The notes beneath the pieces are model-generated. The model was not told where the DNA came from. It made no database searches and saw nothing but the letters and a program-made list of their open reading frames with translations. Below are positions 1 through 9,500 of a DNA stretch of 17,432 nucleotides, in pieces. The stretch is from positions 1 to 17,432 of the forward strand of contig NZ_LGDE01000479.1 of the NCBI RefSeq assembly GCF_001279725.1. The letters are read 5' to 3'. Origin of the DNA: Streptomyces sp. WM4235. Its GTDB lineage: Bacteria > Actinomycetota > Actinomycetes > Streptomycetales > Streptomycetaceae. Position numbers and translations under genes: made by a program. How positions within the stretch are numbered: the first letter of the stretch is position 1; each line of letters opens with the position of its first letter.

Positions 1-136
1 GCTCGGGGGTTCGGGGGAACGGGAATCCGGGGGCGGAACGCACGTCGGCCGGGCCACGGGGTCGGACGCCCTCGTTCGGGTGCACCCGGCGCGCGCCGTT
101 CGCCGCCCGATGCCGGGCGCTGGTAAGCGATGGGGG

Positions 137-1585
137 ATGCAGCTCACCTCCCCCCGCCTGCGTGCCGCCCTGCTCGCCGCCGCCTCGCTCACCCTCGTCG
201 CCGCCGTACTGCCCCCACCCCAGTCGCTGGGCATCGGCGACCGGCTCTTCCCCGAGCTCGGCAACCCCGGGTACGACGTCCTCTCGTACGACCTGTCCTT
301 CACGTACAAGGACAACCGGACCCCGCTCGACGCCGTCACCGTCATCAGCGCCCGCACCCTGCACGCGCTCGACCGCATCAACCTCGACTTCACCCACGGC
401 CAGGTGGCGTCCGTCGAGGTCAACGGGGAACCGGCGAGGTTCGAGAGCGCGGGAGAGGACCTCGTGCTGACCCCCGCCCGCCCGGTCACCCAGGGATCCG
501 TGCTGAGCATCACCGTGCGCCACACCAGCGACCCGCGCGGTCGCGGCGACGGCGGCTGGGTGCCCACCGAGGACGGCCTGGCCATGGCCAACCAGGCCGA
601 CGCCGCCCACCGCGTCTTCCCCTGCAACGACCACCCCGCCGACAAGGCGTACTTCACCTTCCGGATCACCGCCCCGGCCGGACTCACCGCCGTGGCCAAC
701 GGACTGCCGGGCGCCCTCCCGACCCGGCGCGCGGGCGGCCCGACCACCTGGACGTACCGCACCCTGCACCCCATGGCCACCGAACTGGCCCAGGTCTCCG
801 TCGGCACCTCGGAGGTCGTCCACCACACGGGCCCGCACGGACTGCCCTTGCGCGACGTGGTGCCCGCCGCCGACCGGGTGCGCCTGGAACCCTGGCTGAA
901 GAAGACCGACGGTCACGTCCGGTGGATGGAGGAGCGGGTCGGCCGCTACCCCTTCGAGAACTACGGCGTGCTGATCGCGCGAGCCACGACCGGCTTTGAG
1001 CTGGAGACCCAGACCCTCTCCCTCTTCGAGCACGGCCTGTTCTCCGGGAACGCCGGCTACCCGGAGTGGTACGTCGAGTCCGTGATGGTCCACGAGCTCG
1101 CACACCAGTGGTTCGGCGACAGCGTCAGCCCCCGCACCTGGTCCGACCTGTGGCTCAACGAAGGACACGCGACCTGGTACGAGGCCCTCTACGCCGACGG
1201 GCTCGGCAAGTACTCCCTGGAGCGGCGCATGCGCGAGGCGTACCAGCGCTCCGACCAGTGGCGGGCGGCCGGCGGCCCCCCGGCCGCCCCGAAGGCAGCG
1301 GCCCCCGGGGAGAAGATCGGCCTGTTCCGGCCCGTGGTCTACGACGGGGCCGCGCTGATCCTGTACGCCCTGCGCCAAGAGGTCGGCGTCGCCACCTTCG
1401 ACCGGATCGAGCGCCGCTGGGTGGACGAGCACGCGGATTCCACGGCCGGCACGGACGACTTCGTACGCCTGGCGTCACAGGAGGCGGGGCGCGACCTGAC
1501 GGCCTTCCTCAAGCCATGGCTGTACGGCACGACCACCCCCGCGATGCCGGGGCACCCGGAATGGGGCGGCCCGAAAAGCGTGTGA
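137..1585 (+). CDS. Secreted M1-family zinc metallopeptidase (short form)
   Basis: Probable exported aminopeptidase-like zinc hydrolase of 482 aa. A signal peptide is visible at residues 5-25: basic residues, then a hydrophobic run, then a Pro-rich break. The beta-sheet N-terminal domain follows, beginning near the segment NPGYDVLSYDLSFTYKD. The catalytic domain has HELAH at 319-323 and the third zinc ligand Glu342 in NEGHA, giving the M1 spacing HExxH-x18-E. Tyr402 in YDGAA matches the transition-state tyrosine of the family. The usual GAMEN exopeptidase motif reads GFELE here (286-290), so strict aminopeptidase activity is uncertain. At about 480 aa it lacks the large C-terminal helical domain of PepN. 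Start choice is unclear: ATG 137 gives a compact signal peptide, but in-frame ATG 110 and GTG 80 are possible and none has a good ribosome site. The 136 bases upstream hold no gene I can support. Confidence 0.85.
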   Translation: MQLTSPRLRAALLAAASLTLVAAVLPPPQSLGIGDRLFPELGNPGYDVLSYDLSFTYKDNRTPLDAVTVISARTLHALDRINLDFTHGQVASVEVNGEPARFESAGEDLVLTPARPVTQGSVLSITVRHTSDPRGRGDGGWVPTEDGLAMANQADAAHRVFPCNDHPADKAYFTFRITAPAGLTAVANGLPGALPTRRAGGPTTWTYRTLHPMATELAQVSVGTSEVVHHTGPHGLPLRDVVPAADRVRLEPWLKKTDGHVRWMEERVGRYPFENYGVLIARATTGFELETQTLSLFEHGLFSGNAGYPEWYVESVMVHELAHQWFGDSVSPRTWSDLWLNEGHATWYEALYADGLGKYSLERRMREAYQRSDQWRAAGGPPAAPKAAAPGEKIGLFRPVVYDGAALILYALRQEVGVATFDRIERRWVDEHADSTAGTDDFVRLASQEAGRDLTAFLKPWLYGTTTPAMPGHPEWGGPKSV

Positions 1586-1628
1586 CGCGCCCGGAACGGG
1601 CATGTCACCATCAACGAGGCCGTTCGGC

Positions 1629-1672
1629 GGCCCATCGGGCCCGATCGGGCCAGGGCTCGGATTCCGGGAATC
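1629..1672. terminator. Possible terminator/inverted repeats after the M1 peptidase
   Basis: Two alternative GC hairpins overlap here: GGCCC-ATC-GGGCC at 1629-1641 and GGCCC-GATC-GGGCC at 1638-1651. A 13-bp palindrome GATTCC-G-GGAATC follows at 1660-1672. They lie 44-87 bp after the M1 stop codon. There is no T-tract, and the stems are short, so termination is only a possibility. Confidence 0.3.
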
Positions 1673-1694
1673 ACCGGGCGGCGTGACGCGTTGG

Positions 1695-1716
1695 ACGTGA
1701 CAGTGTTATGTCACGT
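1695..1716. promoter_or_regulatory. Perfect 8-bp inverted repeat upstream of hflX (candidate operator)
   Basis: ACGTGACA, a 6-nt spacer (GTGTTA) and TGTCACGT form a perfect dyad ending 58 bp before the hflX ATG. The size and symmetry suit a dimeric regulator site. It resembles, but does not match, the Crp-type TGTGA-N6-TCACA pattern. A TAGCGT hexamer at 1724-1729, just downstream, could be a -10 element. The regulator is not identifiable from sequence. Confidence 0.45.
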
Positions 1717-1774
1717 TCGGCGGTAGCGTTGGCCATTGCCGGGCGCGACGCATTCGAATCGACGTAAGGATCCA

Positions 1775-3266
<1,492 letters not shown>

Positions 3267-3280
<14 letters not shown>

Positions 3281-3335
3281 CCCGTGTGTCGATGAAGCAT
3301 CGACGGGTGCGTCGGTGAAGCACCGGCGAGCGTGA
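3267..3335. repeat. Three imperfect 23-bp tandem repeats at the hflX 3' end
   Basis: The hexamer GAAGCA recurs at 3271, 3294 and 3317, exactly 23 bp apart, giving units 3267-3289, 3290-3312 and 3313-3335. Unit 1 includes the last hflX codons and stop. Units 2 and 3 can each form a small hairpin with an AAG loop (GTCGATG/CATCGAC at 3288-3304; CGGTG/CACCG at 3313-3325). The compensated change between the two stems (GATG/CATC versus GGTG/CACC) suggests that pairing matters. Confidence 0.6.
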
Positions 3336-3345
3336 CACGGCGCGA

Positions 3346-3396
3346 CATCACGTGACGGAGGGCCCCCGCGATGCGGGGGCCCTCCGTCACGTGATG
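3346..3396. terminator. 24-bp perfect hairpin between convergent hflX and protease genes
   Basis: The arms 3346-3369 and 3373-3396 are exact reverse complements, separated by only 3 nt (GAT). The stem contains GGAGGGCCCCC and CACGTGACGG blocks. It lies 66 bp after the hflX stop and 132 bp after the end of the oppositely oriented protease gene. This is where a bidirectional terminator is expected. There is no T-tract, as is usual for Streptomyces terminators. Confidence 0.8.
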
Positions 3397-3412
3397 GCCC
3401 ACGCGCGAGGCT

Positions 3413-3468
3413 CGATGTGCTGCGCATCGGGCTGGCGCGGCGATGTGCTGCGCACCGGGCCGGCACGG
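3413..3468. repeat. 28-bp tandem duplication downstream of the protease gene
   Basis: Units 3413-3440 and 3441-3468 both begin CGATGTGCTGCGCA and differ at only a few positions (ATCGGGCTGGCGCGG versus ACCGGGCCGGCACGG). The first copy also has CGATG/CATCG self-complementarity. It sits between the big hairpin and the protease stop codon. Nothing indicates a coding role. Confidence 0.6.
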
Positions 3469-3527
3469 CGCTCTTGGTGCGGTGCTCGCGCCGCGTGGGG
3501 CCGGGCGCCGCGCGCCCGGCCCACCCG

Positions 3528-4706
3528 CTACTTGAACTTGGCGCTCACCGCGGAGTAGATGCCCTTGGCCTCCGGGCCCAGGCGCGGACCGGCCAACCAA
3601 CCGGCCTTGGCCGGGCCGATCGAGGTGTTCGACACCAGCGCCGGCCTGCCGTCGGCACCCGCCGCGACCCAACCGCCACCCGAGGAACCGCCGGTCATGG
3701 TGCAACCGATGCGGTACATCACCGGGTCGGCCGCCTTCAACGACAGACGACCGGGCTTGTCCGTGCACTGGAACGCCCGCTGGCCGTCGAACGGAGCCGC
3801 CGCCGGGTAGCCCGTCGCGGTGATGCCCGCGACCCTGCCCACCGCCGGCGCGTTGAACTCCACCGGCAGCGCCGAACCGACCGTCTCCTCCAGCGACTTG
3901 CCACTGCCCTTCTCCGGAGCGACGTGCAGCACCGCGAAGTCGTACGGGGCGCCCGCGCCACCGCTCGGGCCGCCCGAAGCGATCCACTGGTCCGAGGTCT
4001 GCGCCCAGTCGCTCCACCACACGCCGTACGGGGCGACCTGCTCGCGCGGCGCACCCTTCAGCTGCGCCGACGCCTGGCCCGCGTTGTTGTAGGACGGCAC
4101 GAAGGCGATGTTGCGGTACCAGCCGCCCGCCTTGCCCGCGTGGACGCAGTGACCCGCCGTCCAGACCATGTTGGACTTGCCCGGGTGGGCCGGGTCCTTC
4201 ACCACGGTCGCCGAGCAGACCATCGAACCCTCGGGGCCGTCGAAGAACACCTTGCCGGACGCCGGAATGGTGGAGTGGTACGGCGCCGCCGCACCCCTTG
4301 CCCGCACCGGCGCCGGCGTCGGGTCCGTGACACCCTGGTCCTTGCCGGCATCCGGGTCCACGGCCGGAGGCTGCGGAGTCTTGTCGGCGTCACGCATCCG
4401 GTCCGGGTCCCACAGCCCCTCGATGACCGGGTTGATGTAGTCGCCCGCCTCGCGGAGCCAGTCCTCCTGCTTCCAGTTCTTCCACGCGCCTCCCCGCCAC
4501 TTCTCCAGGTCGACGCCGTGCTCCTTGAGCTTGTCCTTGAGCTCGTCCGGGATCGTGATCCCGTCCGTGGCACCGGGCGGAAGGCTCGCGGCCACGGTCG
4601 GCTTGGCGTCGCCGCCGGCCTCCCCGTCGCCGGGGCCGCAGGCTGCGGCGGTCAGCGCGAGCGCGGCCGCGCACAGGATCGCGGTGACCGGTCGGATCGG
4701 TCGCAT
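3528..4706 (-). CDS. Exported S1-family (V8-like) serine protease
   Basis: Secreted trypsin-fold endopeptidase of 392 aa. The N-terminus is a signal peptide with a hydrophobic core at 7-20 and Cys23 preceded by Ala-Ala-Ala. This could be a lipoprotein site, although the lipobox lacks Leu at -3. Residues 24-145 are charged and Pro-rich and may be a propeptide or spacer. The peptidase domain carries the triad His186 (WTAGHC), Asp256 (YDFAV) and Ser342 (GGSSGG). Cys164 and Cys185 sit around the first strand and histidine, and Cys314/Cys335 could form a second disulfide. The V8/glutamyl-endopeptidase-like subgroup fits best, but substrate specificity is not readable. ATG 4706 is supported by AGGGGGAT about 7 nt upstream on the minus strand. 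The gene points away from the siderophore operon. Confidence 0.88.
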   Translation of the reverse strand: MRPIRPVTAILCAAALALTAAACGPGDGEAGGDAKPTVAASLPPGATDGITIPDELKDKLKEHGVDLEKWRGGAWKNWKQEDWLREAGDYINPVIEGLWDPDRMRDADKTPQPPAVDPDAGKDQGVTDPTPAPVRARGAAAPYHSTIPASGKVFFDGPEGSMVCSATVVKDPAHPGKSNMVWTAGHCVHAGKAGGWYRNIAFVPSYNNAGQASAQLKGAPREQVAPYGVWWSDWAQTSDQWIASGGPSGGAGAPYDFAVLHVAPEKGSGKSLEETVGSALPVEFNAPAVGRVAGITATGYPAAAPFDGQRAFQCTDKPGRLSLKAADPVMYRIGCTMTGGSSGGGWVAAGADGRPALVSNTSIGPAKAGWLAGPRLGPEAKGIYSAVSAKFK

Positions 4707-4866
4707 GTCGTAAATCCCCCTGGTGTTTCGAGGCGTTGAACGGGGTGGAGCGCGGTCGCCGCACGGGTGTACGGCAAGCGCAGCACCCCACTATGCCGCT
4801 GCTCCCAAGGACGGCACAGCCCGGGGCCACGGTTCCTGCCCGGCGAACCATCCTCGGAACTTGTTC

Positions 4867-5058
4867 GATTCGGACATCTCGGAGGACATCGCGGCAGACC
4901 TTACGGCGGACTTTTCGGTGGATATCGAGGACGACAGCGGGGCGGACCACACGAGGGACTTCGGGGCGGACTTCGCGAGGGTCTTGGCGACGGACAACAC
5001 GAGGGACTTCGGGGAGGACTTCGCGACGGACTTGGCGACGGACTCGGCGACGGACAAG
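4867..5058. repeat. Sixteen 12-bp tandem repeat units before the siderophore operon
   Basis: The gap 4707-5180 has no gene I can firmly call. It is dominated by sixteen contiguous 12-bp units of the form gcGACGGACTTc, best conserved at 4951-5058. Because 12 is a multiple of 3, several frames stay open. On the plus strand one frame reads tetrapeptides such as TRDF, GADF and ATDL. On the minus strand a frame reads KSVA/KSLV/KSAP units inside a possible 113-aa ORF (ATG 5132 to stop 4791). In both frames only about 5 of 64 codons end in A/T by hand count. The minus frame uses favoured Streptomyces codons (AAG, TCC, GTC, GCC), whereas the plus frame uses rare AGG. Neither ORF has a convincing ribosome site. 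A plus-strand ORF ending at 5190 overlaps the aminotransferase start by 10 bp and could be a leader. Confidence 0.75.
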
Positions 5059-5180
5059 GATCTTCGGTCCACCCGTGATCCGTGGCCGTCACCGTCGTTG
5101 GTACGTACGGGGGACGGGGGAGCAGCGTTCATGTTCGAAACGCAATCCGGAAGAGAATCCGTGCGGGAGGACCGACACTC

Positions 5181-6548
5181 GTGGCTTTGAGCGAGGCTTT
5201 CACCGAGTCGGCCGCGGCCGCGGAGCAGATCCCGCCGCAAGGAACCAGAGGACCCGTCGCCGCCGAAACCATCCTGCGCAGACAGGCACAACGAGAGTCC
5301 GCCGCCCGGACATACGCGCGCTCGCTGCCCATCGTTCCGGTGCGCGCCCGGGGCCTGACGATCGAGGGCGCGGACGGACGGCGCTACCTCGACTGTCTGT
5401 CCGGCGCGGGCACGCTCGCCCTCGGGCACAACCACCCCGTGGTGCTCGAAGCCATCCGTGCCGTCCTCGACTCCGGGGCACCGCTGCACGTCCTCGACCT
5501 GGCCACCCCGGTCAAGGACGCCTTCACCACCGAGCTGTTCGCGAACCTTCCGGCAGCGCTCGCGGCCGACGCCCGGATCCAGTTCTGTGGGCCAGCCGGG
5601 ACGGACGCCGTCGAAGCCGCGCTCAAGCTGGTCCGCACCGCCACCGGGCGTTCCGGACTGATGGCCTTCACGGGTGCGTACCACGGCATGACCGCGGGAG
5701 CCCTGGACGCCTCCGGTGGAGCCCCCGACGTACGGGTCACCCGGCTTCCGTATCCACAGGACCACCGCTGCCCGTTCGGTGTCGGCGGGGCCGAGGGCGC
5801 CCGACTCGGCGCCCGTTGGACCGAGAGCCTGCTCGACGACCCGAAGGGCGGAGTACCCACCCCCGCCGGGCTCATCGTCGAACCCGTACAAGGGGAAGGC
5901 GGCGTCCACCCCGCTCCGGACGACTGGCTCCGGCGGATGCGCGAGATCACCGAGGCCCGCGGGATCCCGCTGATCGCGGACGAGGTCCAGACGGGTGTGG
6001 GGCGCACCGGTGCCTTCTGGGGCGTGGACCACGCGGGAGTGGTGCCCGACGTGATGGTGCTGTCCAAGGCCATCGGCGGCAGCCTTCCGCTCGCGGTGAT
6101 CGTCTACCGGTCCGAACTCGACGTCTGGGCGCCCGGCGCCCACGCCGGCACGTTCCGCGGCAACCAACTGGCCATGGCCGCGGGCACCGCCACTCTGGCC
6201 TACGTCCGCCGCAACAACCTCGCGGAACGCGCCGGGGTGCTGGGCGAACGCATGCTGACCGCCTTGCGCGCATTGGCCGCCGACCATTCGTGCATCGGCG
6301 ACGTACGAGGTCGCGGCCTGATGCTGGGCATCGAACTCGTGGACCCCGACACCGGGGACGCTGCCCCGGACCTCGCCGCCACCGTCCGCCGGGAGTGCCT
6401 GGACCGCGGGCTGATCGTCGAGCTCGGGGGCCGCCACTCCTGCGTGGTCCGCCTGCTGCCCCCGCTGACCCTGACCGACGAGCAGGCCGCAGCCGTCCTG
6501 GAGCGGCTGGCCGACGCCATCGCCGCCGCCGCCCGACGGTCCCACTGA
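5181..6548 (+). CDS. Class III PLP aminotransferase (diaminobutyrate type), siderophore pathway
   Basis: Fold-type I PLP-dependent aminotransferase of 455 aa, closest in motifs to diaminobutyrate-2-oxoglutarate transaminases (EctB, Dat, RhbA). It would convert aspartate semialdehyde plus glutamate to 2,4-diaminobutyrate, the precursor of the diamine arms. Visible motifs are the phosphate-binding GPAGTDAVEAA from residue 137, the stacking aromatic pair AYHG (Tyr167-His168), Asp267 in IADEVQTG that pairs with the pyridine nitrogen, and Schiff-base Lys296 in LSKAIGG. GTG 5181 is preferred because GGGAGG lies at 5165-5170. An in-frame GTG at 5082 would extend into the repeat zone and has no ribosome site. 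It is the first gene of the operon; the next start is 26 nt downstream. The exact substrate (diaminobutyrate, ornithine or another omega-amino acid) is inferred from the NIS neighbours. Confidence 0.9.
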   Translation: MALSEAFTESAAAAEQIPPQGTRGPVAAETILRRQAQRESAARTYARSLPIVPVRARGLTIEGADGRRYLDCLSGAGTLALGHNHPVVLEAIRAVLDSGAPLHVLDLATPVKDAFTTELFANLPAALAADARIQFCGPAGTDAVEAALKLVRTATGRSGLMAFTGAYHGMTAGALDASGGAPDVRVTRLPYPQDHRCPFGVGGAEGARLGARWTESLLDDPKGGVPTPAGLIVEPVQGEGGVHPAPDDWLRRMREITEARGIPLIADEVQTGVGRTGAFWGVDHAGVVPDVMVLSKAIGGSLPLAVIVYRSELDVWAPGAHAGTFRGNQLAMAAGTATLAYVRRNNLAERAGVLGERMLTALRALAADHSCIGDVRGRGLMLGIELVDPDTGDAAPDLAATVRRECLDRGLIVELGGRHSCVVRLLPPLTLTDEQAAAVLERLADAIAAAARRSH

Positions 6549-6574
6549 CCCCACCCGCACCCCAAGGACCTCCG

Positions 6575-9500
6575 ATGCCGGACCCCTCCACCCCCCACCC
6601 CGCCCCGTCCCCGAGGGCCGGCAGCCCGACGCCGACCCCCACGCCGGAGCAGACCCCCACACCGACGCCGACCCCCACACCCGCGCCCGGCCCGAGCCCG
6701 GCGCCCGGCACGAGCCCGGAGTTCAGCCCGGGGGCGGAGTTCAGCCCGAGGGCGACTTCGAGCCCCGAACCCAATCCGGGCGCGAGTCGCCGGCCGGGCT
6801 GGGCCCTCCGGCTGGGGGAGAGCCCGGCTCTGGAGGTCAGCGGGAGGGCGGGCCGCGATCCGGTCGTGGACCGCGATCCCGACTCGGACCTCGGCCCAGG
6901 GGAGGAGGTCCCGGGCCCGGAGTTCAGCCCGGGCCGAGGCCGCCGTCCGAGTCCGGAGCCCACGCCGCTTTCCGGCGCGGCTCACCCCGCCGCGTTCGCC
7001 GCCGCGCCTGAAGCTCCCCACCCTGCCCCTCCTCTCGTGCGTGCGGCCCCGGGCGCCCGGACCCCCGACCCGGTCAGCGCCCCGACCGCCTCAACCCCGA
7101 CGGCCTCAACCCCGACGGCCTCGGGTCTGGCCGCCCCGGGTCCGGCCGCATCGGTCAGGTCTCCGGGCCCGGCTCCGACCGTCACTGCCACGGGCACGGT
7201 CAGCGCCCCGGAGGACGCGAACCTGGTCGACTCAGCCTCGACTCCGGCCTCGACGCCGGCTTCTGCTTCGGCTTTGACTTCTGCTTCGACTTCGGCTTCG
7301 AGGGCGTCCGCCTCTGGCCGAGCCTCGGTTCCGGGCGGGACGCCGGCTCAGGAGACCTCGGCAGCGGAGACGTGGTCAGCACCGGTTCTGTCGCCTACGG
7401 CGGCCCTGGACTGGGCGGTGGCTCGCTCCGCGCACGCCCCCGTCCCCGCCGGCCCGGCAGTCCCGGTCAGCTCCGAGTCCCTCGCCGCCCGCACTTCAAC
7501 CCACCCGCGCCCGGGCACACGGACGCCCGCCCCGGGCTCGGCGACAGGTCACCGGCTCCCGGCGTTGGCCACCCTGTCCTCCTGGCCGGCCCCGGATCCC
7601 GCCCCGGCGGTGAGCCCGGCCCAGTCGGCCCCGAGCAACGGTCCCGTGCTCGCTGCCCGGCCCCCACACGGCACGCCCGCGCAGGGGGCCACGGGCCAGG
7701 ACCTCACTCCGCTCCTCTGGCTCGCCCCCACACCGCTCGGCTCGGGACCGGCTCCGGCCGAGGCCCGGTCCCTCGACCCGGGAGACCCAGGACCCGGCCG
7801 GGCCCAGGCGTCGTCCCCGATCCAGGGGGCGTCCCGGGAGGACACCCTCGCGGCCCACTTCGTACCGGATCCGGTACGAGACACCGCCCCCACCTCAGCA
7901 CCAAGCCAGCCGACCCCGGGCGCCCGGCCGGACTCGACACCGACACTGGGCACCCACCAGAACCCGCCCGGTTCCGACACCGCACCCGGTTTCGACACCC
8001 TGCCCACTCCCGAGGCCGCGCCCAGCCTCAGCCCCAGCGCAAGCCCCGGCCCCAACCCCGGAGTCACTCCGGCGCCGGAGGCCGCCCGGCCACCCAAGGC
8101 CGCTCCGGCGGCAGGTCCGGAGTCCGACCACGCGCCGGATGTGGCGGAGTACCGCAGCGCCCCGGCCGCCCCGGAAGCCGACCGTTACCAGGCCGCCCCA
8201 ACGTCCCGGCCCGTCCCATCCGCAGTCGATCCAAGGTCCCGGGCCGAGGAGCCGTCCCGGGCCGAGGACGCGCCACCGGCCGAGGCGGCGGCCGAACCGC
8301 ACCCCACGGCGGTGTCCCCCGGCGGCGGCGTGCCACGGCAGTTGGGCGGGAGCCGCAGATCCGGAGCCGGAGGAGCCGGTCCCGTCGGATCGGGATCGGC
8401 CATGCTCCCCGATCCCCTCGACCACCCCGATCCGGCCCTAGCCGCCGAGGCCGCTGCGGTGGAGAACCTGCTTCGGTGCTGGGTCCGCGAAAGCGGCCTC
8501 GGCCGCCCCGACGGGCCCGCCGGAACACCGCTCCGCATCCCCCTCCCCGCATCCGGCACGGCGGTGCTCGTCGCCGTCCGGTACTGGTCCTCGGCCGGCT
8601 GGCACCGGTTCGCCTCCGCCCGGATCGAAGGCGCCCCGGCCGAAGCCCCCGCCCTGGACGCCGTGACCCTCGCCGCGCTCATCGCGCGTGAGGGCACCGG
8701 CCGAGGTGGCGCCGATCTGGTGGGCCGGGTCGCCGACTCGGTCCAGCGCACGGCGGAGTTCATCGCCGACCGGCGAGCCCGCCCCGCCGTCCCCGCCCCC
8801 GTCGCCGAGGACCGATTCCTCACCGCCGAGCAGTCGCTCCTCCTCGGCCATCCCCTGCACCCGACCCCGAAGAGCCGCGAAGGCCTCTCCGAAGCCGAGG
8901 TACGCCGCTACTCACCCGAACTCCACGGCTCCTTCCCCGTGCACTGGTTCGCGGTCGCGCCCGCCGTCCTCGCCACCGACTCCGCCTGGACCGAACGAGG
9001 CCGCCCGGTTTCCGCCGCCCAACTGCTCGCCCGCCTCGCACCCGGCCTCCAACCGCCCACCGGCACCACCCTCCTTCCGCTGCACCCCTGGCAGGCCCGC
9101 GACCTCCTCCAACGCCCGGCCGTGGCCGCCCTGTGCGACGCCGGACTACTGACCGACATGGGCCCGTACGGTGACCCCTGGTACCCCACCTCCTCCATTC
9201 GCACCGTCCACCGCCCCGGTTCCCCCGCGATGCTCAAGCTGTCCCTGGGCCTGCGCATCACCAACTCCCGCAGGGAGAACCTCCGCAAGGAACTCCACCG
9301 CGGCGTCGAGGTTCACCGCCTTCTGCGCGCCGGACTCGCAGAGCAATGGCAGTCGTCCCACCCCGGTTTCGACATCGTCCGCGACCCCGCCTGGGTCGCC
9401 GTCGACTCCCTCGACGGCACCCCCGTCCCCGGACTCGACGCCCTCCTGCGCCACAACCCCTTCCACTCCGACGACGACACCCTCTGCATCGCCGCGCTGA

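Noticed and set aside
4857..4870. GAAC-TT-GTTC near the start of the 12-bp repeats as a LexA box
   Set aside because: The half-sites are separated by 2 nt instead of the required 4.
4867..5058. CRISPR array
   Set aside because: The units are contiguous 12-mers with no spacers, and there are no cas genes.
4707..5180. Iron box (TTAGGTTAGGCTAACCTAA type) for the siderophore operon
   Set aside because: I searched by eye and found no credible match; the region is repeats plus GC-rich sequence.
4736..6574. Continuous open frame upstream of, and in frame with, the first NIS synthetase (1800-aa ORF)
   Set aside because: Across 5181-6548 it overlaps the aminotransferase in another frame and reads an Arg/Pro-rich shadow sequence. 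The well-placed AAGGA/ATG at 6564-6577 marks the real start.
7372..8691. 439-aa Arg/Pro-rich ORF on the plus strand in another frame within the extension
   Set aside because: It runs into the conserved synthetase module in the wrong frame and has the composition of a GC-rich shadow. Only 7245-7430 of this frame looks code-like, and that is reported as an anomaly.
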